Shown here: positions 1-6,123 of the stretch, in pieces | Position numbering within the stretch: the stretch's first letter is position 1 | Layout of the letters: every line of letters starts with the position of its first letter | From: an uncultured Clostridia bacterium | GTDB lineage: Bacteria > Bacillota > Clostridia > Christensenellales > UBA1242 | Assembly: GCA_947089305.1 (NCBI GenBank) | Contig: CAMUJQ010000031.1 | Coordinates: 1-11,448 of the forward strand | DNA: 11,448 bases | Direction: 5' to 3' | Translations under genes and position numbers: made by a program | Notes under the pieces: model-generated | What the model was told of the DNA's origin: nothing | Databases searched by the model: none | What the model saw: the letters and a program-made list of their open reading frames with translations, nothing else

Positions 1-178
1 TTGCACCCGTTGGTCCTGTTATTCCATTAGATGGTCCCGTTGGACCTGTTGGGCATGGACGGCAAGGGGGACAAGGAGGGCATGGAGGGGGACAAGGGCG
101 ACAGCAATTATTTACAGGTTCGTTGCAATCTCCGCCACAATTTCCACAACAATGTGGATTGTTAAAAAAATATGACAT
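1..178 (-). CDS. Collagen-like protein, Cys/Pro-rich N-terminus (partial, 3' end outside window)
   Basis: The minus strand from ATG 176-178 reads open to the window edge, giving 59 residues. AAAGGAGT lies just upstream (about 184-191), a strong ribosome binding site that fixes the start. Residues 1-42 hold 11 cysteines (10, 11, 14, 18, 25, 26, 29, 33, 36, 39, 42), with a CPPPCPPCPPCRPC stretch at 29-42. Collagen-type G-X-Y triplets begin at about residue 45 (GPT, GPS, GIT, GPT), with one extra Asn at 51 breaking the register. No signal peptide or membrane segment is visible in this part. Bacterial GPT-rich collagen-like proteins are often spore-surface filaments (BclA type in Bacillus and Clostridioides); the Cys-rich leader could cross-link. 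The spore role is inference. The gene lies downstream of a glycosyltransferase on the same strand. The short G+C-rich patch at about 45-105 comes from the Cys/Pro/Gly codons. Confidence 0.8.
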   Translation of the reverse strand, partial: MSYFFNNPHCCGNCGGDCNEPVNNCCRPCPPPCPPCPPCRPCPTGPTGPSNGITGPTGA

Positions 179-265
179 ATTTTACTCCTTTTATTTATAT
201 GCCTTTAGTTATAGAATGGAGTGTTTGCAATTAAAGGTTAAAATTGCTAGTTTGTAAATTTTGCC

Positions 266-292
266 ATTATATAACTATCTTATAATATGCAA
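266..292 (-). promoter_or_regulatory. Candidate sigma-A promoter for the collagen-like gene
   Basis: On the minus strand a perfect TATAAT (266-271) lies 15 bp from TTGCAT (287-292), or 16 bp if read as TTTGCA. The start codon is about 88 nt further on, leaving a leader of roughly 80 nt with no obvious structure. The spacer is short, so the -35 assignment is tentative. Sporulation-specific sigma sites were not recognised. Confidence 0.45.
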
Positions 293-321
293 ATTTTATA
301 AGGCAGGTTAAAAACTGATTT

Positions 322-1389
322 TTAAAGTGTTTCAAAAAATTGTTCATTGTTCAACGCATTTTGATTTTTAGGGTTAAATTTTAAAGCAAGGTTGTTATAT
401 TCTTTAGAGGTGTTTAAATCGCCCAAATTATAGTAAGCTAAGCATAGTTGCAAGGCAGGGTATATGCCAAAATAATCTTCGTTTATAAATGCGCCACTGT
501 TATAATTTTTTGATGAGCTTAGGGCATTTTTATACCAAAAAATACTTTTTTTAAATTTGTTTTGATTTAAATAAATGTCACCAATTAAGCATAAAAAATT
601 AGCACGTGGAGCGTCTAAACTAAAACTTGAATAAAGTGTGTTTAAAGCAAGTTTTGTTTTATTTAAGTTTAGTTGGCACATTGCTTTAATTTCAAGTGCA
701 CCAAGTTTATCTTCAATCCAAGCATTATCAAATTTTAAAAACCTATTAATTTCAGTAATTGCTTTTTTATATTGACTGTTGTAGTAAAGTTCGCGAGAAT
801 AGTAGTATTGTTCGCGTGCATTTAATGTTTTTCCATTTTTTAAAAGCAATTGATATATTTTTAAATTACGTTTAGAGTTTGTGTGTTCTTTTTTTAAGTG
901 TTTAATTGCAACGTCTATGTATTCAATTTGTCCGTGCGGTGTTATAACTTCGTGAACGGCTCCTTCCCAAAAAAAAGTGCCGTTGTTTTTTATAATACGT
1001 TCGCGATTGTATGTAAAAATAGAATTGTTTTGTTCGTCAAAGGCAATTTCATATTTTAACATGTAAACATCGGTTTTGCCGTCCATTTGCTTTTTTAAGT
1101 TAATTAACTTTTTGTAGTTATCAGGAGAAATGTAGTCGTCGGCATCTAGCCACATAATATAATCACTGCTTGCTTTACTAAAAGCAAAGTTGCGGGCGGA
1201 AGCAAAATTGTTAACCCAAACAAAATCGTAAATTTTATCAGTATATTTTTTAGCGATTTGTTTTGTGTTATCGGTTGAACCTGTGTCTACAATTATAATT
1301 TCGTCAGCAATGTTTTTAACACTTTTTAGGCATCTATCTAAACACTCTTCCTCGTTTTTTACAATCATACATAAACTAATTTTTTTCAT
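322..1389 (-). CDS. Family 2 glycosyltransferase with C-terminal TPR repeats
   Basis: This 355-aa protein has an N-terminal GT-A fold of the GT2 type: CMIVKNEE at 7-14, EIIIVDTGSTDNT at 30-42 (nucleotide-sugar binding) and WLDADD at 80-85 (DxD-type metal site). The catalytic part ends near residue 150 with the EGAVHE motif typical of this subfamily. From about 180 to 350 it is helical, with TPR-like repeats. No membrane segments are visible, so it is probably cytoplasmic. Related GT2-TPR enzymes include SunS-like peptide glycosyltransferases and protein or cell-surface glycosyltransferases; donor and acceptor cannot be read from sequence. It lies directly upstream of the collagen-like gene on the same strand, as a glycosyltransferase (SgtA) does beside bclA3 in Clostridioides difficile, so the collagen-like protein is a plausible acceptor. 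No Shine-Dalgarno site precedes the ATG; only a weak -10-like TAAATT lies 5 nt upstream. Confidence 0.88.
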   Translation of the reverse strand: MKKISLCMIVKNEEECLDRCLKSVKNIADEIIIVDTGSTDNTKQIAKKYTDKIYDFVWVNNFASARNFAFSKASSDYIMWLDADDYISPDNYKKLINLKKQMDGKTDVYMLKYEIAFDEQNNSIFTYNRERIIKNNGTFFWEGAVHEVITPHGQIEYIDVAIKHLKKEHTNSKRNLKIYQLLLKNGKTLNAREQYYYSRELYYNSQYKKAITEINRFLKFDNAWIEDKLGALEIKAMCQLNLNKTKLALNTLYSSFSLDAPRANFLCLIGDIYLNQNKFKKSIFWYKNALSSSKNYNSGAFINEDYFGIYPALQLCLAYYNLGDLNTSKEYNNLALKFNPKNQNALNNEQFFETL

Positions 1390-1429
1390 AGTTTAATTTA
1401 TGACTAAAACTTTTAAAGGGTTAAAAGAT

Positions 1430-1458
1430 TTGCTTAAATAAACTTTTTATTTTATAAT
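1430..1458 (+). promoter_or_regulatory. Sigma-A promoter for the cupin gene
   Basis: TTGCTT (1430-1435), a 17-bp spacer and a perfect TATAAT (1453-1458). The predicted start site near 1465 leaves a very short leader of about 12 nt that begins at the AGGAG ribosome binding site (1466-1470). It lies in the 87-bp divergent gap shared with the glycosyltransferase gene. Confidence 0.7.
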
Positions 1459-1476
1459 AAATTATAGGAGTATAAA

Positions 1477-1812
1477 ATGAAAGTTGTAAAAAAGGCAAAA
1501 AACAGTGTTAAGTTAGAACCTGCTCACGATGGTGCGGAAAGCAGAAAACTTTTTGTTGCAAACGATGAAGTAAAAAATATTCAAGGTATAACTCATGGCT
1601 GGTTAAAAGCTGGAGGAGTATTTGAATGGCACAAGCACGATGATTGCAATGAGTTTATGTATGTTTTAAAGGGTAGTGGAATTGTTAAAGATGAAGACGG
1701 AGAGTATACATTTAAAAAAGGTGACTTTTATATTTTTCCGCGCGGAGTTTATCACGAACAATGTAACACGGGTAAATGCACCTTTGAAGCAATGTTTATA
1801 AGAATAAAATAA
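1477..1812 (+). CDS. Small cupin-domain protein
   Basis: A 111-aa single-domain cupin. Motif 1 is complete: H52-x-H54-x4-E59-x6-G66. Motif 2 is also complete: G82-x5-P88-x-G90-x2-H93-x3-N97. H52, H54, E59 and H93 are the expected metal ligands of a one-domain beta-barrel. Stand-alone cupins of this size include sugar isomerases, dioxygenase-like proteins and ligand-binding proteins; the exact function cannot be inferred. It is soluble and cytoplasmic, with no signal peptide. Start choice: AGGAG at 1466-1470, 6 nt before ATG. It is the first plus-strand gene after a divergent promoter region. The nudix gene follows after 65 nt without an obvious terminator, so readthrough is likely. Confidence 0.85.
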   Translation: MKVVKKAKNSVKLEPAHDGAESRKLFVANDEVKNIQGITHGWLKAGGVFEWHKHDDCNEFMYVLKGSGIVKDEDGEYTFKKGDFYIFPRGVYHEQCNTGKCTFEAMFIRIK

Positions 1813-1877
1813 TTAGAGCCATTTTATAAACAAATTAAAGCATTACTTTTAAATTCAAAAATTAATTAGGTAAGTTT

Positions 1878-2336
1878 ATGAAAAAATCAGTTAGAGCGCG
1901 TGGAATTATAATAAAAAACGGCGAACTTGTTGTTATGTATCGCGAGTTTGAGGGGCGCAAGTTTTACACGTTTCCAGGTGGTGGAATGGAAGACGGCGAA
2001 AGTGAGACTGAATGTGTTAAGCGAGAAGTGTTAGAAGAAATGGGGCTAATTGTTGAACCTATAAAAAAAGTATATACATACATTGACGATAAATCTATTC
2101 AACATTTTTATATTTGTGAGTGCACCGAAGTGAAACTTGCAAAACCCGAGGGTGAGGAGTATTTACAAAATCGAAATAGAGGCTTGTATCTTCCGTCCTT
2201 AATTGAAATTTTTAAAATTCCTAATCTTCCGCTTATGCCGAACGAAATCGCAAACGAGTTTTATAACGATTATTTATTATTCGGCCCAATGCTTAACAGA
2301 AAAGTAAAGAAAATTTGTTCAAAAAATAAAAGGTGA
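1878..2336 (+). CDS. Nudix family hydrolase
   Basis: A 152-aa protein with a perfect Nudix box at residues 35-57: G35-x5-E41-x7-REVLEEMGL. The preceding FPGG (32-35) is also typical. The glutamates of REVLEE bind divalent metal for hydrolysis of a nucleoside diphosphate linked to another moiety. Substrate is unknown; candidates are (d)NTPs, ADP-sugars and related house-cleaning targets. The C-terminal third (about 95-152) is less typical and ends in a Lys-rich tail. Start ATG 1878 follows AGGTAAG (1868-1874). The stop is TGA (2334-2336) and overlaps the ribosome binding site of the next gene, implying tight coupling with CYTH protein 1. Confidence 0.92.
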   Translation: MKKSVRARGIIIKNGELVVMYREFEGRKFYTFPGGGMEDGESETECVKREVLEEMGLIVEPIKKVYTYIDDKSIQHFYICECTEVKLAKPEGEEYLQNRNRGLYLPSLIEIFKIPNLPLMPNEIANEFYNDYLLFGPMLNRKVKKICSKNKR

Positions 2337-2342
2337 GTGCAA

Positions 2343-2876
2343 ATGAAAGATAAAGAAATTGAAGTTAAATTTGTAATAAATAAAACAACAAAAAATAAAC
2401 TTATAAAATATTTAGAAAAGAATGCACAAAAGGAAAGTGAGTTTAGATTAATAGACACTTATTATGTTCCAAACTTTAAATCTTTTGAGGTTGATGGAGA
2501 AACAGTTGAATGTGTAAGAATTAGAGAAAAAGGTAAAGCACAATTAACTTATAAAAAAATACATAAAGATGCAACACCAGTTTATTGTGACGAATTTGAA
2601 ACTGAAATTTCAAGTGCAGAACAAACTGAAAAAATATTATTTGCACTTGGTTTTAGTGTTGATATTAAAATAGACAAAACTCGCACTACCTATAAAATGG
2701 GTGAGTTTGAATTTGATTTTGATTCAGTTAAAAATTTAGGAGAACTACTTGAAATTGAATTAAAGGAAGAAAATGCTGATATAAGCAAAATTTTTGATTT
2801 TGTTAAAAATTTTGGGCTTTCTAAAAAAGACGTTACTTATGCAGGTATTCAAAATTTAATGAAAGGAAGTAAATAA
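2343..2876 (+). CDS. CYTH domain protein (class IV adenylate cyclase / thiamine triphosphatase-like)
   Basis: A 177-aa CYTH-fold protein. The N-terminal signature ExExK is present as E5-I-E7-V-K9-F10. Tunnel residues follow in order: RIR 59-61, TYKK 69-72, E86/E88, K112-x-R114, D125/D127 and LGELLEIE 132-139. Members bind a triphosphate with divalent metal inside an eight-strand tunnel and act as CyaB-type adenylate cyclase, thiamine triphosphatase or inorganic triphosphatase; which one applies here is not decidable. The spacing suits the CyaB-like branch and differs from the second CYTH protein at 3544. I start it at ATG 2343, 5 nt after AGGTGAG (2331-2337), and not at in-frame GTG 2337, which lies inside that ribosome binding site. 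Confidence 0.85.
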   Translation: MKDKEIEVKFVINKTTKNKLIKYLEKNAQKESEFRLIDTYYVPNFKSFEVDGETVECVRIREKGKAQLTYKKIHKDATPVYCDEFETEISSAEQTEKILFALGFSVDIKIDKTRTTYKMGEFEFDFDSVKNLGELLEIELKEENADISKIFDFVKNFGLSKKDVTYAGIQNLMKGSK

Positions 2877-2877
2877 A

Positions 2878-3477
2878 ATGAATAACACACACGAGATTTT
2901 TGATGAAAGTTATGCAGATTATATTATGCGTACAATTAATGTAGATTATAGTGAAGATTATAAAAACTTTTTAAAATATATTAAAGAGGGCGGACATATT
3001 TTAGATTTAGGTTGCGGGAGTGGAAGAGATTCGTTTCACTTTAAAAAAATGGGTTATAAAGTTACTGCTATTGACGGTGGAAAAGAACTTTGCAAGTTTG
3101 CAAGCAATTTAATAAAACAACCCGTTAAGTGCATGCTTTTTCAAGATATAAATTTTGAGAATGAATTTGATGGTGTGTGGGCTATGGCGTCTATTCATCA
3201 TTTAGATAAAGATGAACTTAAAAATGTTATAGAAAAGGTTTATAATTCTCTTAAAGTTGGTGGAGCATTTTTATTTAATGCTAGGCTTGGGGAAAGAGAA
3301 TATGATAACAAGCTTGGGAAACATTTTTGTGAGTTTACACAAAAATCTTTTAGACAGTTTATAAAAGAAAACAAAAATTTAAAAAGTTTTAAGTTTAAAG
3401 ACGAATTCACGCGTGGCGATTATAGAGAAGGTCGCGATGAAAACTGGTATACGGCAATTTTAGTTAAAACAAAATAA
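2878..3477 (+). CDS. Class I SAM-dependent methyltransferase
   Basis: A 199-aa Rossmann-fold methyltransferase. Motif I is LDLGCGSGRD at 42-51, the acidic end of strand 2 is D66 in TAIDGG, and the post-motif region carries GVWAMASIHHL near 100-110. The overall pattern resembles small-molecule methyltransferases of the UbiE/TehB kind rather than RNA or DNA methyltransferases (no NPPY or DPPF). The acceptor is unknown. It starts 1 nt after the stop of CYTH protein 1, with AAAGGAAG (2862-2869) inside that gene as ribosome binding site, so the two are co-translated. An A+T-rich hairpin with a U-tract follows the stop and may end the nudix-CYTH-methyltransferase transcript. Confidence 0.88.
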   Translation: MNNTHEIFDESYADYIMRTINVDYSEDYKNFLKYIKEGGHILDLGCGSGRDSFHFKKMGYKVTAIDGGKELCKFASNLIKQPVKCMLFQDINFENEFDGVWAMASIHHLDKDELKNVIEKVYNSLKVGGAFLFNARLGEREYDNKLGKHFCEFTQKSFRQFIKENKNLKSFKFKDEFTRGDYREGRDENWYTAILVKTK

Positions 3478-3490
3478 GAGTGAAAATCTC

Positions 3491-3519
3491 TATACAAAAT
3501 TATAACTTTGTGTTATAAT
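3491..3519 (+). promoter_or_regulatory. Candidate promoter for CYTH protein 2
   Basis: TATACA (3491-3496), 17-bp spacer and perfect TATAAT (3514-3519) preceded by TG one base earlier (extended -10). The predicted start near 3526 gives a leader of about 18 nt with AGGAAG at 3531-3536. The hexamer is embedded in the right arm of the 3496-3522 inverted repeat. Confidence 0.5.
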
Positions 3520-3525
3520 TTTTTT
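3496..3525 (+). terminator. Inverted repeat with U-tract, possible terminator overlapping a promoter
   Basis: A perfect 11-bp inverted repeat: AAAATTATAAC (3496-3506), 5-nt loop TTTGT, then GTTATAATTTT (3512-3522), running into a T tract to 3525. It lies just after the methyltransferase stop, in terminator position. The stem has only one G-C pair, so termination may be weak. The right arm contains the TATAAT of the next gene's promoter. Confidence 0.5.
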
Positions 3526-3543
3526 GTAAAAGGAAGAAAAAAT

Positions 3544-4032
3544 ATGGAAATTGAAAGAAAGTTTTTGGTTAAAGAAAATTATATTGAAGAGTTGAAAAAA
3601 TTAAGTAAACAAAAATTTGATATTGAACAATATTATGTTCAAGTTGGAGATGTTGAAGAAAGATATAGATGTAAAAATAATAAATGTTTTCATACTTTTA
3701 AAAAAAACATTGATGAGGGATTAAAAAGAGAAGAGGTTGAAACTCAATGTTCTAAAGAGGAATATGAAAATAATAAAAAAAGGATTGTAGGTTACTTAAT
3801 AAAAAAAGTTAGATATAAAATTCCATACGATAAACATATTCTTGAATTTGATGTTTTTGAGGGAAGTTTAAATGGATTAAATGTGTGTGAAATTGAATTT
3901 GATTCTGAAGAAAAGGCATCGAACTTTAAGCCTTTGGCTATGTTCTCAGAAGATATTACATTTGATAAAAGTTACAAAAATCAAAATTTAGCAATTAATG
4001 GATTACCTAACAAGCTTAAGAGAAAAAAATAA
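3544..4032 (+). CDS. CYTH domain triphosphate tunnel metalloenzyme
   Basis: A 162-aa protein opening with the classic MEIERKF signature (ExExK at E2-I-E4-R-K6). Tunnel residues follow: RYR 40-42, HTFKK 50-54, REEVE 62-66, KVRYKI 88-93, EFDVF 101-105 and EIEF 116-119. It ends with a DITFDKSYKNQNLA segment typical of the compact bacterial branch (CthTTM/NeuTTM-like), whose studied members hydrolyse inorganic tripolyphosphate or related triphosphates. That activity is inferred from family. Start ATG 3544 is supported by AGGAAG (3531-3536) and by the signature at the extreme N-terminus; in-frame TTG 3508 would lie in the hairpin loop upstream of the predicted transcription start. It is the second CYTH gene within 1.7 kb and belongs to a different branch from the first. 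Confidence 0.88.
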   Translation: MEIERKFLVKENYIEELKKLSKQKFDIEQYYVQVGDVEERYRCKNNKCFHTFKKNIDEGLKREEVETQCSKEEYENNKKRIVGYLIKKVRYKIPYDKHILEFDVFEGSLNGLNVCEIEFDSEEKASNFKPLAMFSEDITFDKSYKNQNLAINGLPNKLKRKK

Positions 4033-4047
4033 AAAGGGAGAAATATA

Positions 4048-4329
4048 ATGGCTTTTAATGATTATGAAGAAGAAGATGAACTAAAATATCGTTATGATAC
4101 TCAATTATTAATTGAGGGTAAAAATTTAGATGAGGAAACAATTAAAACTTACTTTAACACAAAATTAGTTGGGAATTGTTTACTTGTTGTTGGAGATCCA
4201 GAATTAATTAAAATTCATTTTCACACAAATGAACCATGGAAGGTTCTAGAATATTGTGCTAGTCTTGGGGAAATTTTTGATATTGTCGTTGAAGACATGG
4301 TTAGGCAATCGCAAGGTGAGCAAGGTTAA
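4048..4329 (+). CDS. Stand-alone domain related to the middle region of FakA/YloV (DAK2-family kinase-associated)
   Basis: A 93-aa protein. After an acidic lead (residues 5-11), the segment from about 14 to 86 resembles the region between the DAK2 kinase domain and the C-terminal domain of FakA/YloV fatty-acid kinase: YRYDTQ (14-19), GNCLLVVGD (42-50), IKIHFHTNEP (54-63), then GEIFDIVVEDM (74-84). No kinase domain and no FakB partner is encoded nearby. In FakA, as I recall, two His of the HxH motif plus a Cys bind zinc; here HxH is kept (H57, H59) but the Cys position in YGYCTE is Asp17. Function is unknown; proteins of this size are sometimes annotated as 'kinase to dihydroxyacetone kinase'. 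AAGGGAG (4034-4040) precedes ATG by 7 nt, and the gene follows CYTH protein 2 after 15 nt, so they are probably co-transcribed. Confidence 0.75.
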   Translation: MAFNDYEEEDELKYRYDTQLLIEGKNLDEETIKTYFNTKLVGNCLLVVGDPELIKIHFHTNEPWKVLEYCASLGEIFDIVVEDMVRQSQGEQG

Positions 4330-4351
4330 AATATAAACTTGCATATTTTAC

Positions 4352-4380
4352 TAGCCAAATTAATTTTTGAAAGCTATAAT
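4352..4380 (+). promoter_or_regulatory. Candidate promoter for the LOG gene
   Basis: TAGCCA (4352-4357, 4 of 6 matches), 17-bp spacer and perfect TATAAT (4375-4380) in the 114-nt gap before the LOG gene. The leader would be about 55 nt and contains an A+T dyad, ATTATT-T-AATAAT (4392-4404), too tight for a stable hairpin. Confidence 0.5.
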
Positions 4381-4443
4381 AAATCTAATTTATTATTTAA
4401 TAATTTTTAATACAAGTTATTTACATACTAAAGGAGAAATTGC

Positions 4444-5001
4444 ATGAAAAGAATATTTGTATGTGCTGGCACTGGGTTAGCTCAAACTCAAAAAATAAAT
4501 GAGGAGGCTACTTTACTAGGTAAATTATTAGCTGTTAACAAATATACTTATTTACAAAGTGGTTATGCATTTGGTTTAATGGGGTTAACTTTGCGTGAAT
4601 TTGCAAAACACAGTAATGATGTTGAGTTTTTTATACCCGATGTCTTTTATGATAAAGATGCTCCTATTTTAAGAGAGATAGTTGGTGCAGATAATTTTAA
4701 TGCTGTTAAAACACATGGAGAAGCTGATAGACTTAGAAGAATTAAAACTTGTGATGAAGTTATTGTTTTACCTGGCGGCACAGGCACATTAGAAGAACTT
4801 TTATATTCTAATGAGGCCGCTAAATCTCAAGAATATTCCTCTAACATTACAGTAGTTAACATTGCAGGTTTTTATGATGGGTTATTTGAACAACTTAGAC
4901 GAAATCAAGAAGAAGGCCTTGCAATGGCTCGCGATGATTTAAAATTTAAAGTTGTTGATAGCGTTGTTGACATTCCAGTTTTGCAAAATTTTATGAGATA
5001 A
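4444..5001 (+). CDS. LOG family protein (nucleoside 5'-monophosphate phosphoribohydrolase-like, 'lysine decarboxylase' fold)
   Basis: A 185-aa protein of the TIGR00730/LOG family. The hallmark PGGTGTLEE is at 110-118, catalytic-type arginines are at R98/R99, and the N-terminal Rossmann elements VCAGTG (6-11) and SGYAFGLMG (39-47) are present. Family members cleave ribose 5-phosphate from N6-modified AMP (plant and actinobacterial LOG) or from other nucleotides (PpnN-like); the old name 'lysine decarboxylase' is misleading. The usual GGG turn of the second element reads SGY here. Its bacterial role is probably nucleotide salvage or house-cleaning, which is inference. AAAGGAG (4430-4436) precedes ATG by 7 nt. 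The next gene has its own promoter, starting right after this gene's stop. Confidence 0.87.
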   Translation: MKRIFVCAGTGLAQTQKINEEATLLGKLLAVNKYTYLQSGYAFGLMGLTLREFAKHSNDVEFFIPDVFYDKDAPILREIVGADNFNAVKTHGEADRLRRIKTCDEVIVLPGGTGTLEELLYSNEAAKSQEYSSNITVVNIAGFYDGLFEQLRRNQEEGLAMARDDLKFKVVDSVVDIPVLQNFMR

Positions 5002-5004
5002 TAT

Positions 5005-5031
5005 TTAACAAATTTAGTGTTTTTATATAAT
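5005..5031 (+). promoter_or_regulatory. Candidate promoter for alr
   Basis: TTAACA (5005-5010, 5 of 6 matches) and perfect TATAAT (5026-5031) with a short 15-bp spacer, directly after the LOG stop codon. The predicted start near 5038 lies downstream of in-frame GTG 5017, which argues against that GTG as a start codon. Confidence 0.5.
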
Positions 5032-5073
5032 AACTTTTTTAACTATAAAAACAAAAATAACATATATCTAAAT

Positions 5074-6123
5074 ATGTTAAAAAAAGTTGTTGAAATTAAG
5101 TCTTTAAAAGAAAATGCTGATATAATAAAAAAAATAGCAGGAAAAAGAAAAGTAGGTGCCGTTGTTAAAGCGGATGCTTATGGGTTTTCCATTGAAGCTG
5201 TAACATTGACTTTACAAAATAAAGTCGATTTTTTTGCTGTTGCAAGCAGTAGTGAAGCAAAAAAAATAGCCGATTTAACAAATAAAGAAATTTTAATATT
5301 AACTCCAAATGAGCAAATTATTAATTTTAAAAATGTCAGTTATACAGTTTCAAGTTTTGATGATATTAAATATATTGAAGAAATAGCTTTACAACAAAGT
5401 CGTAAAATTGGTGTTCATATAAAAATTGATACGGGAATGTCACGAATTGGATTTAATAATAAAATTGAATTTATTATTGGTGTTGCATATATAAAGAACA
5501 GTAAAAGTTTAATATTAAAGGGAGTATTTACTCATTTTGCTTCTTGCGATGTTAAAAATTTAAAACTGCAAAACAAAAAATTTAGGGAATATTTAAGGGT
5601 TGTTAAACTTCCGCGAAAATGCTTAATTCATAGCGCAAGTTCTTATGCACTAATAAGCAAATATAAAACAGCTGGGAATGCTGTTCGATGTGGCTTAGCT
5701 TTTTATGGTGGAATAAATAAATATGGACTAAAGCCTATTTTTAAAGCTTATGCAAAGGTTGTTGATATAAAATATATTGAACAGGGCCAAAAAATTGGTT
5801 ATAGTGGAACATATGTTGCAAAAAGTAAAATTAAAATTGCAGTATTAAATTGTGGTTATTATGATGGCATTAATAGATTGTTAAGTTCTAATGAAAATTC
5901 TAAAAATTATTTTTATATCAATAATAAAAGATGTGAAATTTTGGGAAGAATAAGCATGAATTTAATTGCAATTAATGTTACACAAATAAAAGATATTCAA
6001 ATTGGTGATAGGGCATATTTTATAAGAAATCATTTCGATGCAAAAAAAATTGCAAAAAATTCTAAAACAATTATATACGAACTTTTTACAAGTTTAAAAA
6101 ATTGTGATATAATTTATATATGA
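5074..6123 (+). CDS. alr: Alanine racemase
   Basis: A PLP enzyme that makes D-alanine for peptidoglycan; 349 aa, slightly short for the family. K32 in AVVKADAYG is the Schiff-base lysine, Y262 in GYYDG the second catalytic base, and K117 in IKIDTGMSRIG the probable carbamylated lysine. IHSASS (185-190), R205 in the AVRCGLAFYG segment and IGYSGTY (241-247) are also family landmarks. The usual S/C-M-D motif reads S294-M295-N296, an Asp-to-Asn change. The sequence is Lys/Asn/Ile-rich and looks divergent. In-frame GTG 5017 would add 19 atypical residues lying across the promoter, so I use ATG 5074, although no Shine-Dalgarno site precedes it (a weak TATATC lies 5 nt upstream). The TGA stop overlaps the rsmD ATG. 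Confidence 0.88.
   Translation: MLKKVVEIKSLKENADIIKKIAGKRKVGAVVKADAYGFSIEAVTLTLQNKVDFFAVASSSEAKKIADLTNKEILILTPNEQIINFKNVSYTVSSFDDIKYIEEIALQQSRKIGVHIKIDTGMSRIGFNNKIEFIIGVAYIKNSKSLILKGVFTHFASCDVKNLKLQNKKFREYLRVVKLPRKCLIHSASSYALISKYKTAGNAVRCGLAFYGGINKYGLKPIFKAYAKVVDIKYIEQGQKIGYSGTYVAKSKIKIAVLNCGYYDGINRLLSSNENSKNYFYINNKRCEILGRISMNLIAINVTQIKDIQIGDRAYFIRNHFDAKKIAKNSKTIIYELFTSLKNCDIIYI
6085..6113 (+). promoter_or_regulatory. Internal promoter for rsmD, predicted leaderless start
   Basis: TTTACA (6085-6090, 5 of 6), 17-bp spacer and perfect TATAAT (6108-6113) with an extended -10 TG at 6105-6106, all inside the 3' end of alr. The rsmD ATG begins 6 nt after the hexamer, at the expected transcription start. 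Confidence 0.6.

Noticed and set aside
2270..2458. Minus-strand ORF of 62 codons
   Set aside because: Lies opposite the nudix and CYTH protein 1 genes, has low-complexity Phe/Ser/Leu content and no ribosome binding site; it is a shadow of A+T-rich coding DNA.
3508..3543. TTG start extending CYTH protein 2 by 12 residues
   Set aside because: It falls in the hairpin loop before the predicted transcription start; MEIERKF at ATG 3544 is the family N-terminus and has a proper ribosome binding site.
5017..5073. GTG start giving a 19-residue longer alanine racemase
   Set aside because: The extra residues lie across a TATAAT promoter, are low-complexity Asn/Phe/Tyr, and are not part of the family; GTG 5017 lies upstream of the predicted transcription start.
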